64,000 nucleotides of DNA, from positions 1 to 64,000 of the forward strand of contig JAUNGE010000005.1 of assembly GCA_030524675.1 (NCBI GenBank), written 5' to 3'. The DNA comes from a bacterium (GTDB taxonomy: Bacteria > Bacillota > Clostridia > Lachnospirales > Lachnospiraceae). Shown piece by piece: positions 27,943 to 35,869 of this stretch; positions within the stretch are counted from its first letter, which is position 1, and every line of letters begins with the position of its first letter. Below the pieces are notes generated by a model. That model was not told the origin of the DNA, did not search any database, and worked only from the letters and a program-made list of their open reading frames with translations. The translations under genes were made by a program, and so were the position numbers.

Positions 27943-28792
27943 TTTTCTCCTCCTCCATTTTCTTTTTTCTCTTTCTTCCCTTTTCCTCACTTTTTGTCCT
28001 TCGAGCTTCCTTCTCCTTCAATAAATCCCCATGCAGAAGCATCTGATAACTCCCATCCGCTGAGACCTCTCCCTGATACAGCGCAATCACAGGATTTTCT
28101 ACCTGTATTGTCTGCTTCCCCAAAATCCGTATCCTGTCAAAAACTACTGCGGGAAGTATTCCTCCTTGTTTTCCAATCGACTGATATGGAATGTACAAAA
28201 TCCCCCCTGTCTCTTTTGCCAGTTTCTGCACACAGGATGCAGAAACTACACAGACGGGTTTTCCTCCATATGGCTCATACAGCCGGTTTCCTGTATCCAG
28301 AAGAGCCCGCACATCTGCCCTCTCTCCATTCTTCTCCAGTTCTATGTCATAAAGCTTCTGTTTTTGTGCCTCTCCTTTCATTAACGGAAGTAACACCGCT
28401 TTTATCACACAAATAAGACTAATAATTAAAAAATTTAACGACCAGATATGTCGTCCAAAGTGCCTTACCAGAATTTCGCCGATTCCTCCGGTCAAAAATG
28501 CGGCCAGATAAAACAGCAGAAACATCCGAATTCCCTCCTGTACACAGGAAACAGGAAATGCACACAGTATCATAAAACAGGGAAATGCTGCATAGCGCAA
28601 AACAGGCTGCAGCCATACAGAAACAGGGACAAAAAACAGCAGACACGCTCCAAATGCACCTCCAGCTGCTGCCAAAAGCAGCCGGACTATCTGAAACCGT
28701 TTTCTTCCCACTTCTCCCAGAATCCACAAAAGCAGCAGATTCATGCAAAAATTAACCCCAAACCAGATATCTATGTACAAAACACCGGCCAT
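27902..28792 (-). CDS. spoIIGA: Sigma-E processing peptidase SpoIIGA
   Basis: Membrane aspartic protease that cleaves pro-sigma-E in the mother cell after a signal from the forespore. It is 296 aa with five hydrophobic segments in the first 140 residues ([20 protein letters not shown] first) and a C-terminal soluble protease half with the active-site motif ALLDTGNRL. The end is extremely basic ([20 protein letters not shown]), and the last codons overlap sigE. The ATG at 28792 has an AGGAAAG-type site. The promoter region upstream has spoIIG-like architecture (28956-28988). Confidence 0.94.
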   Translation of the reverse strand: MAGVLYIDIWFGVNFCMNLLLLWILGEVGRKRFQIVRLLLAAAGGAFGACLLFFVPVSVWLQPVLRYAAFPCFMILCAFPVSCVQEGIRMFLLFYLAAFLTGGIGEILVRHFGRHIWSLNFLIISLICVIKAVLLPLMKGEAQKQKLYDIELEKNGERADVRALLDTGNRLYEPYGGKPVCVVSASCVQKLAKETGGILYIPYQSIGKQGGILPAVVFDRIRILGKQTIQVENPVIALYQGEVSADGSYQMLLHGDLLKEKEARRTKSEEKGRKRKKKMEEEKNDDKSVNSKQISV

Positions 28793-28922
28793 GCCGTGTC
28801 TCTTCCTTTCTCCTTATTTTGGGCAGTCCGCTTCTGCTTCTATATAAGCAATATGCTGCCAGAATCGCTTTGCGAATCCTACAGGCAGACTGGCCATGTG
28901 AAGTATGCTATACATCTTTTAT

Positions 28923-28945
28923 GAGAAGCTGCTTCGCAGCTTCTC
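28923..28945. repeat. Perfect hairpin at the 5' end of the spoIIGA transcript
   Basis: GAGAAGCTGC TTC GCAGCTTCTC, a 10-bp perfect stem with a 3-nt loop. It starts about 5 nt after the predicted spoIIGA transcription start. Without a T-run it is not a terminator; it could be an operator or an mRNA-stabilising end. Confidence 0.5.
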
Positions 28946-28955
28946 AATACGTTAC

Positions 28956-28988
28956 ATTATAAAAAATATGTATTCCAAATTTTGTCAA
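28956..28988 (-). promoter_or_regulatory. spoIIG-type promoter with 21-bp spacer
   Basis: Minus strand: perfect TTGACA (28988-28983) and perfect TATAAT (28961-28956) separated by 21 bp instead of 17. The Bacillus spoIIG promoter is known for the same kind of anomaly (22 bp) and depends on Spo0A. Spo0A-box-like heptamers TGACAAA overlap the -35, and TGTCGAT lies about 30 bp further upstream (29015-29021). Confidence 0.65.
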
Positions 28989-29023
28989 ACGGGGGACAAG
29001 AAGAACTTTTTTTCATCGACATG

Positions 29024-29052
29024 ATATAGGAATCTTCTCCCTGCATATACTA
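29024..29052 (+). promoter_or_regulatory. Sigma-E/sigma-K-type promoter for the small gene at 29120
   Basis: CATATACTA at 29044-29052 fits the mother-cell -10 form CATANNNTA, with ATA at 29024-29026 placed 17 bp upstream as in sigma-E -35 regions. It is divergent from spoIIGA and about 68 nt upstream of the small ORF. Confidence 0.45.
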
Positions 29053-29119
29053 GAAAACAGAAAGAGAGCAGATTTCTTTCCCTTTAGAAATAAAAACTTT
29101 GACGAAATGAGGTGTTATT

Positions 29120-29314
29120 TTGGAAAAAAAAGAATCATTGATGGAACATGACACATTTCAGGCGGCTTCCAGCGGCGATTGCACAGGACTGATTCCCGCC
29201 CTGCCATCCACCGAGCAGGAATTGGAATTTTATGAAGAACTCTATAATTTTCTCCCACCAGGCGGAAAAAATGCCATGCAAAAAGATCAACAAAAACAGG
29301 AGCAAGTACACTAA
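29120..29314 (+). CDS. Small protein, possibly sporulation-associated
   Basis: A 64-aa ORF starting with TTG at 29120, 8 nt after GAGGTG; an ATG seven codons in is an alternative. The sequence is acidic and soluble, with DCTGLIPALPSTEQELEFYEEL followed by YNFLPPGG as the ordered-looking core, and a Gln/Lys-rich tail. I do not recognise a named family. It is the only plus-strand gene in the first 35 kb, is divergent from spoIIGA, and lies behind a promoter-like match to the mother-cell sigma factors, which suggests a spore-coat or sporulation role (inference). Confidence 0.6.
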   Translation: MEKKESLMEHDTFQAASSGDCTGLIPALPSTEQELEFYEELYNFLPPGGKNAMQKDQQKQEQVH

Positions 29315-29439
29315 AATAGCCCTAGTATTTTAGTGAAAACGGACATGCCTGCAGCAGGCATCACTATGCAGGAAACTAAGAATCTGTCACCGCATACAGG
29401 AAAGCAAGAAGTTTCTGTTCCTGCTAAATTCCTGTATGC
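29309..29439. repeat. Cluster of three inverted repeats after the small gene
   Basis: CACTAAAATA/TATTTTAGTG (29309-29335, perfect, overlapping the stop codon), ATGCCTG/CAGGCAT (29345-29361, perfect, 3-nt loop) and GCATACAGGAA/TTCCTGTATGC (29392-29439, perfect 11 bp, 26-nt loop with further pairing). They fill the 206-nt gap to the convergent PH-domain gene. None has a T-run. Confidence 0.6.
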
Positions 29440-29520
29440 ATCTTAAAGAATGTATCTGAATTTTTTGAAGGTTAGAAGTATTTTTGGAAATGTCTTTCAT
29501 TTTTTTCAACGGTTACTCAG

Positions 29521-29937
29521 CTAATCTGTCAAATCTTTGCCGCAATGGTCACAATCTCCGTCCCCATCGGCATCTGGATGATGCGCCCCGCCATAAAATT
29601 CTTTGCCTACCACCTGGCGGGTGTTTCGGATTTCCTCCACCATCTTGGAAATCATCTTTCTTGTCTCATATGGTTTTTTTATATTTTCCAGCAGCAATTC
29701 CGGAGTGGCGTCCACACGAACCTGAAGAATCAGTGTTCCTGTGCCAAAAAACTTCTGTGCCAGTGAGCGCTGCAGTGTAATATCTGTCACACGGTATAAA
29801 AGCGTCTCATCCAGTTTCGTGGATAAAAGCCCTTTTTCGATATACAGGCTTTCCTCCTCTATCCAGTATTTGGTAAAGCTGAATGGAAACCAAAGATGAT
29901 GTTTTCTGTCTTTCCAGACACATGTATTTTCTCCCAT
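29521..29937 (-). CDS. Bacterial PH-domain protein with Asp-rich tail
   Basis: A 138-aa soluble protein. Residues about 20-110 resemble the bPH_2 (YdbS/YdbT-type) domain: WFPFSFTKYWIEEESLYIEKGLL, then ETLLYRVTDITLQRSLAQKF and a beta strand GTLILQVRVD, the usual order of PH strands. The last 20 residues form a Cys/His/Asp cluster HHPDADGDGDCDHCG, similar to short metal-binding DxDGDGxCDxCG units found in surface proteins. I chose ATG 29937 (AAGGAGG 11 nt upstream); ATGs at 29982 and 29964 lack a site. Unlike most relatives it has no membrane segment. Function unknown. Confidence 0.8.
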   Translation of the reverse strand: MGENTCVWKDRKHHLWFPFSFTKYWIEEESLYIEKGLLSTKLDETLLYRVTDITLQRSLAQKFFGTGTLILQVRVDATPELLLENIKKPYETRKMISKMVEEIRNTRQVVGKEFYGGAHHPDADGDGDCDHCGKDLTD

Positions 29938-30033
29938 GGGCTTTATTCCCTCCTTTTCTGTCATAAAGCAGACTTTTTCCATGTATAACAGTATAGCATA
30001 TTTTTTTCTTCATGGGAACCTGAAATATGCAGC

Positions 30034-30080
30034 AAAAAAAGAGACAGAAAAATGACTGTTTTCTTCATTTCTCCGTCTCC
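30034..30080 (-). terminator. Terminator of the transaldolase-isomerase operon
   Basis: On the minus strand GAGAC and an A/T-rich stretch pair with ...GTCTC, followed by seven T. It is about 45 nt past the isomerase stop. Confidence 0.75.
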
Positions 30081-30123
30081 TGTCTTATGACTTATTTTCT
30101 ATATTTCTTATAGCTCTAAACTA

Positions 30124-31593
30124 CTATGCGTAAGGATTCTCTGTCTTGTACAGCATGCCCTTTGGCTGATTAAATCCAATCTCCTCAACACCCAGATATT
30201 TGAATACCTCAAAGATCTGTTTTCCGAAGTGACCGAAAGCCACTGCGCCGTGGTGCGGATAGTTGTTCTGAATCAGGACATGGCGGTAGAAACGTCCCAT
30301 CTCGGAGATTGCAAATACAGCGATGCTTCCGAAGGACTGCGTTGCCACTGGAAGAATCTCTCCCTCAGCCACATAAGCGGTCAGCTTTGCATCTGCTGTG
30401 CTCTGCAGGCGGTAGAATGTAATCTTTCCTGGAGCAATATCGCCTTCCAGAGTACCGTAGGTTACTTCTTCCGGAAGTGTTCTCGCCATAATCTTCTGGT
30501 TTCTCATCTCACAGAAGGACAGTTTTCCAACTGCCGTGTTGCCGCAGTGGAATCCCATGAAGGTATCCTTGATGGTGTAGTTGTATTTGCCCTTGATCTC
30601 GTTCTCGTACATATCGCGCGGTACGGAGTTGTTGATGTCAAGCAGTGTCACTGCGTCCTCGCTGATGCAGGTACCGATGTACTCGCTCAGAGCGCCGTAG
30701 ATATCTACCTCACAGGAAACTGCCATGCCCTTTGCAGCCAGACGGCTGTTTACGTAACATGGAACAAATCCAAACTGTGTCTGGAATGCCGGCCAGCACT
30801 TGTTTGCAAATACAACATAGCTTCTCTCGCCTCTATGCTTCTCTGCCCAGTCTAAGAGAGTCAGCTCATACTGAGCCAGTTTCGGAAGAATACCAGGCAG
30901 CTTGTTTCCGGTTCCCAGCTCTGCAGTCATCTCCTCCACGATCGCGCCGATTCTCTCATCGCCTGCATGCTCATTGAACGATGCAAACAGATCCAGCTCG
31001 GAGTTTTCCTCAATCTCCACACCCAGGTTGTAGAGCTGTTTGATTGGTGCATTACATGCCAAGAAATCCTGCGGACGCGGACCGAAGGTGATAATTTTCA
31101 AGTTATTTAAGCCGATAATCGCTTTTGCAATCGGGATAAACTCTGCCATCATATCGGCAACCTCATCCGGTGTGCCAACCGGATACTCCGGAATATACGC
31201 CTTGACATTGCGCAGTTTTAAGTTGTAGCTTGCATTTAACATGCCGCAGTAAGCGTCGCCGCGGTCATCACACAGCTTGTCGGATGCATCCTCTGCTGCT
31301 GCCACAAACATCACTGGTCCATCAAAATATTTTGCCAGCAGTGTCTCGGAGCTCTCCGGTCCAAAGTTTCCAAGGTATACTGTCAGCGCATTACATCCTG
31401 CTGCCTGGATATCTGCCAGTGCCTTTCTCATATCGCGCTCATTTTCAATCGTAATCTGGCAGTTGTACACATTCAGACCCTTCTTCTCACATTCTGCTGC
31501 CACAAGATTTCTTCTTGCAGTAGAAAGAGTGATTGGGAAACAGTCTCTGCTGACTGCCACCAGCGCCAGTTTTACTTCTGGAATATTGTTCAT
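30124..31593 (-). CDS. L-fucose/L-arabinose isomerase family protein
   Basis: A 489-aa protein of the fucose isomerase superfamily, which catalyses Mn-dependent aldose-ketose isomerisation. Recognisable parts: N-terminal alpha/beta domain (VKLALVAVSRDCFPITLS, then the ALTVYLGNFGPESS loop), an FGPRP turn mid-protein, and the C-terminal half with CEVDIYGALSEYIG, DTFMGFHCGNT and the end NNYPHHGAVAFGHFGKQIFE, which carries His residues of the type used for metal and substrate. Metal-ligand Glu/Asp assignments are not certain from eye. AGGAGG precedes the ATG. It is the last gene of an operon with transaldolase, a xylulokinase-type kinase and a DUF4867 protein, so it probably feeds a ketose to that kinase; the actual sugar is not known. 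Confidence 0.88.
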   Translation of the reverse strand: MNNIPEVKLALVAVSRDCFPITLSTARRNLVAAECEKKGLNVYNCQITIENERDMRKALADIQAAGCNALTVYLGNFGPESSETLLAKYFDGPVMFVAAAEDASDKLCDDRGDAYCGMLNASYNLKLRNVKAYIPEYPVGTPDEVADMMAEFIPIAKAIIGLNNLKIITFGPRPQDFLACNAPIKQLYNLGVEIEENSELDLFASFNEHAGDERIGAIVEEMTAELGTGNKLPGILPKLAQYELTLLDWAEKHRGERSYVVFANKCWPAFQTQFGFVPCYVNSRLAAKGMAVSCEVDIYGALSEYIGTCISEDAVTLLDINNSVPRDMYENEIKGKYNYTIKDTFMGFHCGNTAVGKLSFCEMRNQKIMARTLPEEVTYGTLEGDIAPGKITFYRLQSTADAKLTAYVAEGEILPVATQSFGSIAVFAISEMGRFYRHVLIQNNYPHHGAVAFGHFGKQIFEVFKYLGVEEIGFNQPKGMLYKTENPYA

Positions 31594-31723
31594 TTTTTCT
31601 GTTCCTCCTGTTATTTCTGTTCTGTTTTATCGTTTCAACCTTTGCTCGGTCATTTCACAGAATTCTCGCTTATTTTGTTGAAATCTGCCTAAATATAAAT
31701 CGTACTTTTTTCTATTTTTCTTT

Positions 31724-32341
31724 TTATACTGCCAGATTTTCACCTTTTAAGCCGATCCATGCCTGCTTTGGAAGACCGCCCTCCGGATGTCCAATCAGCC
31801 ACTTGTTCTTTGCAAACAGCAGTCTGTCTTCCCCCTCGGTTTTAGGCACAGTCTCCAGGTCCGTGTTTGTACCGCGCGGAAGTCCTACCACGCAGCGAAA
31901 TCCCTCTCCGTCAATGCCGCACGGCGCATAGTGCAGTGTGGTCGCATAGACCTCAATCACCGTTCCCTTCGGCACCAAAAACGCCTCCACATTGGCTGTA
32001 TCGTAAGTCGCATCTGCCTCAATATCTTTTTCCATACCGATCAGCAAAATCAAATCCGTCGCTGCCACATTCAGCTCCGAAGAGCGGTGATACTCCAGCG
32101 CGTTCAGTTTCTGGTTATGTCCGTTGCAGTACCCAATCTGCCAGTCCAGACCACCGCCAAAGCGCGCTGTCAGTTCCCCTACTTCCGGCAGCTCCTCGAT
32201 TTCCTTGACAGAAGGCACATAAATCACATCAGCCGGCACCTCTGTCTTCTCCATTGCCGCCAGAAGCTCTGCCGTGGGGTATCCCGTGAGAACTCTTCCG
32301 TATTTGGCAAAGGATGCATCCATTACATTCTGAATTTTCAT
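31724..32341 (-). CDS. DUF4867 family protein
   Basis: A 205-aa soluble protein that I recognise as DUF4867: start MKIQNVMDASFAKYGRVL, a central IGYCNGHNQKLNALEYHRSSE with conserved His and Glu, then PKGTVIEVYATTLHYAPC and LPRGTNTDL. The beta-rich pattern with H-x-H-type residues suggests a cupin-like sugar-binding or isomerising fold (inference). ATG 32341 lies after AAAGGAGAAGG; an ORF start 31 codons earlier has no site. It sits between the sugar kinase and the isomerase in the operon, 130 nt from the isomerase, and in related bacteria it is likewise a companion of sugar operons, so a mutarotase- or lyxose-isomerase-like accessory role is possible. Confidence 0.82.
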   Translation of the reverse strand: MKIQNVMDASFAKYGRVLTGYPTAELLAAMEKTEVPADVIYVPSVKEIEELPEVGELTARFGGGLDWQIGYCNGHNQKLNALEYHRSSELNVAATDLILLIGMEKDIEADATYDTANVEAFLVPKGTVIEVYATTLHYAPCGIDGEGFRCVVGLPRGTNTDLETVPKTEGEDRLLFAKNKWLIGHPEGGLPKQAWIGLKGENLAV

Positions 32342-32441
32342 TTCTGTTCCTTCTCCTTTCCGGCTGACATGCCTGCGAATGTAGGCACCGCCATCTATGA
32401 GCATCAACTGTGCTGCATCCGCGCACTCACACAATCCCCGA

Positions 32442-33911
32442 TTATGCGAATTCTGCGAACAGTCCCTTCACAGTCGGATAAATCCTCTTAAATTCCTGGT
32501 AGCGCTTCTCATATGCCTCCACCAGTTCTGGAGTCGGCTCCACGCTTCCAATCACATGTACCAGCTTATCAGCGGCTGCCTGCACGCTCTCAAACTCTCC
32601 GCACGCAACAGCTGCGAGCATCGCGCCGCCATACCCTGGGCCTTCCTCTGTCTCCACGATATCCAGGCGGATATTCATGACATTGGCAATGATGGTCTTC
32701 CAGAGAGAACTCTTCGCGCCGCCTCCGCAGATTTTGGAGGAAGTAATCTGAATACCCAGACTTCTCGCCACTTCCACAGAATCTCTGAGGGCAAATGCCA
32801 CGCCCTCCAAAACCGCCTGCGTCATATCCTCCCTGGTCGTATCCATGGACATGCCGAAGAACACACCGCGCGCCTTCGGGTCATTGTGCGGGGAGCGCTC
32901 TCCCATCAGGTATGGAAGAAAGTATACATGATTCTCACCGAGTTTTGTGATGTCCTTCTGCTCGGCTGCATATTCTTTTGTCTTTAAAATCTCATCCATC
33001 CACCACTTGTTGCAGGATGCTGCGGAGAGCATACATCCCATCAGGTGATAGCCGCCGTCCGCGTGGGCAAACGCATGAAGCGCATTGTTCTCATCCACAC
33101 CGAAAGTCTTGCTGGAGATAAATACGGTTCCGGACGTGCCAAGAGAAATCGTACATCCGCCCTCACCCACTGTTCCAGTACCGACTGCGGCTGCCGCGTT
33201 GTCTCCGGCGCCCGCCGCCACTTTCACAGTCTCGGAAATGCCAAGCTGCGCCGCAATCTCCGGCTTCACGCAGCCCACTGCCTCAAAGCTCTCATAAATC
33301 TTCGGCAGCTGCTCTTTTGTGATGCCGCAGATCTGAAGCATCTGCTCAGACCAGCATTTGTGCTTCACATCCATCAAAAGCATACCAGACGCATCTGAAA
33401 CATCAGTACAAAATGCGCCGGAGAGGCGGTATGCGATGTAGTCCTTTGGAAGCATAATTTTTTTGATTCTGGCGAATTTTTCTGGCTCATTGTTCTTCAT
33501 CCAGAGAATCTTTGGTGCAGTAAATCCGGCAAACGCGATGTTTGCTGTATACTCAGACAATTTATCTTTTCCAATCACCGTATTCAGGTAATCGGTCTCC
33601 TTCGCACTTCTGCCGTCATTCCAGAGAATCGCCGGACGAATCACTTCATCGTTCTCGTCCAGTGTCACCAGCCCATGCATCTGTCCGCCAAAGCTGATGC
33701 CTGCCACCTGACTCTTGTCACAGTCTGCTAGGAGTTCTTTCAAACCTGTCATCACGCCGTCCATCCAATCCTTCGGTTCCTGCTCGGACCAGCCTGGATT
33801 TGGAAAATACAGCGGATACTCTTTGGAAACTACGCGCTCAATTTTTCCCTCACTGTTCATGAGAAGCAGCTTCACCGCGGAAGTTCCCAGATCAATCCCT
33901 ATGTATAACAT
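32442..33911 (-). CDS. xylB: Xylulokinase-type FGGY sugar kinase
   Basis: A 489-aa FGGY-family kinase. N-terminal phosphate-1 motif MLYIGIDLGTSAVKLLLMN, then SFGGQMHGLVTLD with the substrate region typical of xylulokinases, FTAPKILWMKNNEPE, DASGMLLMDV, the adenosine-site CTISLGTSGTVF, and the C-terminal FGGY signature variant seen as AFALRDSVEVARSLG...ICGGGAKSSLW. It phosphorylates a ketopentose, most likely D-xylulose, to the 5-phosphate. ATG 33911 has TAGGAG 7 nt upstream. The transaldolase lies 51 nt upstream in the same operon and would take the product into the pentose phosphate pathway. Confidence 0.94.
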   Translation of the reverse strand: MLYIGIDLGTSAVKLLLMNSEGKIERVVSKEYPLYFPNPGWSEQEPKDWMDGVMTGLKELLADCDKSQVAGISFGGQMHGLVTLDENDEVIRPAILWNDGRSAKETDYLNTVIGKDKLSEYTANIAFAGFTAPKILWMKNNEPEKFARIKKIMLPKDYIAYRLSGAFCTDVSDASGMLLMDVKHKCWSEQMLQICGITKEQLPKIYESFEAVGCVKPEIAAQLGISETVKVAAGAGDNAAAAVGTGTVGEGGCTISLGTSGTVFISSKTFGVDENNALHAFAHADGGYHLMGCMLSAASCNKWWMDEILKTKEYAAEQKDITKLGENHVYFLPYLMGERSPHNDPKARGVFFGMSMDTTREDMTQAVLEGVAFALRDSVEVARSLGIQITSSKICGGGAKSSLWKTIIANVMNIRLDIVETEEGPGYGGAMLAAVACGEFESVQAAADKLVHVIGSVEPTPELVEAYEKRYQEFKRIYPTVKGLFAEFA

Positions 33912-33962
33912 CTCTATTCTCCTACTATCTTCCACTGTCTTCTATCATCTATCAGCGTTTTT

Positions 33963-34616
33963 TTATTCACCGAACACAGCCTTGTAGTCTGCCTGGAATT
34001 TTGCGATTCCCTGGTCGGTCAGCGGATGCTTTGTCATCTGCTCCAGTACCTTGTAAGGAACGGTTGCGATGTCGGCGCCTGCTCTTGCACAGTCAATCAC
34101 ATGGATCGGGTTTCTCACGCTCGCTGCAATAATCTGTGTCTTGATATCATGCATCTGGAAGATTTCTGTGATCTCTTCAATCAGGTTGATGCCTGGCATG
34201 GAAATGTCGTCCAGGCGGCCCAGGAACGGAGATACATAGGTAGCACCTGCTCTCGCTGCCAGAAGTGCCTGTGCGGAGCTGAATACCAGAGTCACATTTG
34301 TCTTGATGCCCTCTGCGGTCAAAACTTTCACTGCCTTTAAGCCTTCTACTGTCATAGGAATCTTTACAACCATGTTCGGGTGAATGGCTGCAATCTCACG
34401 GCCCTCTTTGATCATGCCTGCTGCATCTACTGTTGTCGCTTTTACTTCACCGCTGATAGGTCCGTCTACGATGGAAGTGATCTCTTTGATTACCTCATTA
34501 AAATCACGGCCCTCTTTTGCAATCAGGGACGGATTTGTGGTAACTCCACAGATAATTCCCATATCATTTGCTTTTCTAATATCTTCTACATTCGCGGTAT
34601 CAACAAAAAATCTCAT
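33963..34616 (-). CDS. Transaldolase (fructose-6-phosphate aldolase-like class)
   Basis: A 217-aa short transaldolase of the TalC/FSA type: [36 protein letters not shown], the catalytic Lys in [31 protein letters not shown], and [11 protein letters not shown]. The C-terminal [21 protein letters not shown] is also typical. Transfers dihydroxyacetone units between sugar phosphates, linking pentoses to glycolysis. The ATG at 34616 has GAGGGAG 8 nt upstream; the ORF extends 17 codons further without a site. First gene of the sugar operon; its promoter has a good -10 (34747-34742 on the minus strand) but no clear -35. Confidence 0.95.
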   Translation of the reverse strand: MRFFVDTANVEDIRKANDMGIICGVTTNPSLIAKEGRDFNEVIKEITSIVDGPISGEVKATTVDAAGMIKEGREIAAIHPNMVVKIPMTVEGLKAVKVLTAEGIKTNVTLVFSSAQALLAARAGATYVSPFLGRLDDISMPGINLIEEITEIFQMHDIKTQIIAASVRNPIHVIDCARAGADIATVPYKVLEQMTKHPLTDQGIAKFQADYKAVFGE

Positions 34617-34741
34617 ACTGGTAACTCCCTCTCTTTTTTTTATTTGCTTTCCATTTTTTGATTTCATGGTCTCATCATTTTATAAGTTCTCTCATTTGCA
34701 GAGCCAAGCCGGCCGGCATTTGTTCTGTTCCTGCTATCTGT

Positions 34742-34747
34742 ATTATA
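34742..34747 (-). promoter_or_regulatory. -10 element of the transaldolase operon
   Basis: TATAAT on the minus strand, about 130 nt before the transaldolase ATG. No -35 match at 16-18 bp (best is AGCAAA), a pattern common at activator-dependent promoters; the AraC gene just upstream is the obvious candidate activator. Confidence 0.4.
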
Positions 34748-34781
34748 AAAAAAGCGCACCTGTTTTGCTAGTAAAAACTTG

Positions 34782-35654
34782 TCATCTCAATGTCATTTTT
34801 TTGTCCTTTTGTATGTTCCCCGCCATCTTCTCCAGACTCCTTCTGTATTCCCCAGGAAGCACGCCGAAGCGCGCCTTAAAGGCACTGGAGAACGCCTTAC
34901 AGTTCGGAAAGCCGTGATTTAAGGCAATGTCTCCGATATAATGGTCTGTCTCCACCAGCTCCTGCACCGCATATTCCAAGCGCAGATTCTGCAAAAAAGT
35001 CTTGTAATTCATGCTCGCATACTTTCGGAACATTCTTGACAAATAGGCAGGCGAAAATCCGAACTGCGACGCCACCAAGTCCAGACTCAACTCCTGATTG
35101 TAATTCTTTCTGATATAGTTGGTAATATCTGAAAGGCGGTTCAGATTGCGGTTTTGGCGCAGCAGTTCCTGGTCTGTCTCATTCACTTTGTACTCTGTCA
35201 CCATCTCATACAACATCAGAGAAAACATTCCGTTGACCGCGAGGTCATAGCCATATTTTTTCTCCTCATACACCTGAAACATGTCCCGAATCAGCTTCAC
35301 AATCTTCTCATCGGAGTCCGCCCTGGAGCGCATAAAATAGATATAATCGTCCTCGCCCAGATACCCGCTGAAATTTTTCAGAGGAATCTGCAGCACAATC
35401 GTCCGATTCGGAACAGGCGCTTCAATCTCGTGCAGCTCATTGGAATTCACCAGAATAAACGGCCGTGTATCAGGACTCATCGGGTACAGGGTATCGTCAA
35501 TGTAAAAATTCAGGCTTCCTTCCTGAATCACATAAATCTCCACAGAGCGGTGCCAGTGCTTCAAAACCCTGTATTTTCCCTCCGCTCCCTCAAACGGAAA
35601 CATCCGAAAAGTCAAATCCTCATTCGGAATCACAATCTCATGTTTATAGTTCAT
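34782..35654 (-). CDS. AraC-family transcriptional regulator
   Basis: A 290-aa regulator with an N-terminal cupin-like sensor (VLKHWHRSVEIYVIQEGSLNFYID, residues about 20-60) and a C-terminal double helix-turn-helix: LSLDLVASQFGFSPAYLSRMFRK and YIGDIALNHGFPNCKAFSSAFKARFGVLPGEYR. It sits between the divergent GH2 beta-galactosidase gene and the transaldolase operon, so it likely activates one or both in response to a sugar. I chose ATG 35654 with GGGGGA 7 nt upstream; an ATG five codons earlier overlaps that site. Effector unknown. Confidence 0.93.
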   Translation of the reverse strand: MNYKHEIVIPNEDLTFRMFPFEGAEGKYRVLKHWHRSVEIYVIQEGSLNFYIDDTLYPMSPDTRPFILVNSNELHEIEAPVPNRTIVLQIPLKNFSGYLGEDDYIYFMRSRADSDEKIVKLIRDMFQVYEEKKYGYDLAVNGMFSLMLYEMVTEYKVNETDQELLRQNRNLNRLSDITNYIRKNYNQELSLDLVASQFGFSPAYLSRMFRKYASMNYKTFLQNLRLEYAVQELVETDHYIGDIALNHGFPNCKAFSSAFKARFGVLPGEYRRSLEKMAGNIQKDKKMTLR

Positions 35655-35831
35655 TTCCCATTCCCCCATTTCAGACAGGTTTGTCCTCCATTTCTATTAC
35701 CAGTGTACCATCATTCCTCTATCCCGTCCAGCCTTTTATTTCCGTGCTTTTTTCCTCTTTTTCAAGTGTTTTCCGTTAAATCGTATGGTTTTTCCACAAA
35801 ATCTTCTGTACACATTGCACAAAAAACGGGG

Positions 35832-35837
35832 TATAAT
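35832..35837 (+). promoter_or_regulatory. -10 element of the beta-galactosidase gene
   Basis: TATAAT 33 nt before the GH2 ATG. TTGCAC upstream is only 11 bp away and nothing fits at 16-18 bp, suggesting activator-dependent transcription by the divergent AraC regulator. Confidence 0.45.
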
Positions 35838-35869
35838 AGTTGTAATATTCAAGGAAAGGACGTATTGCT

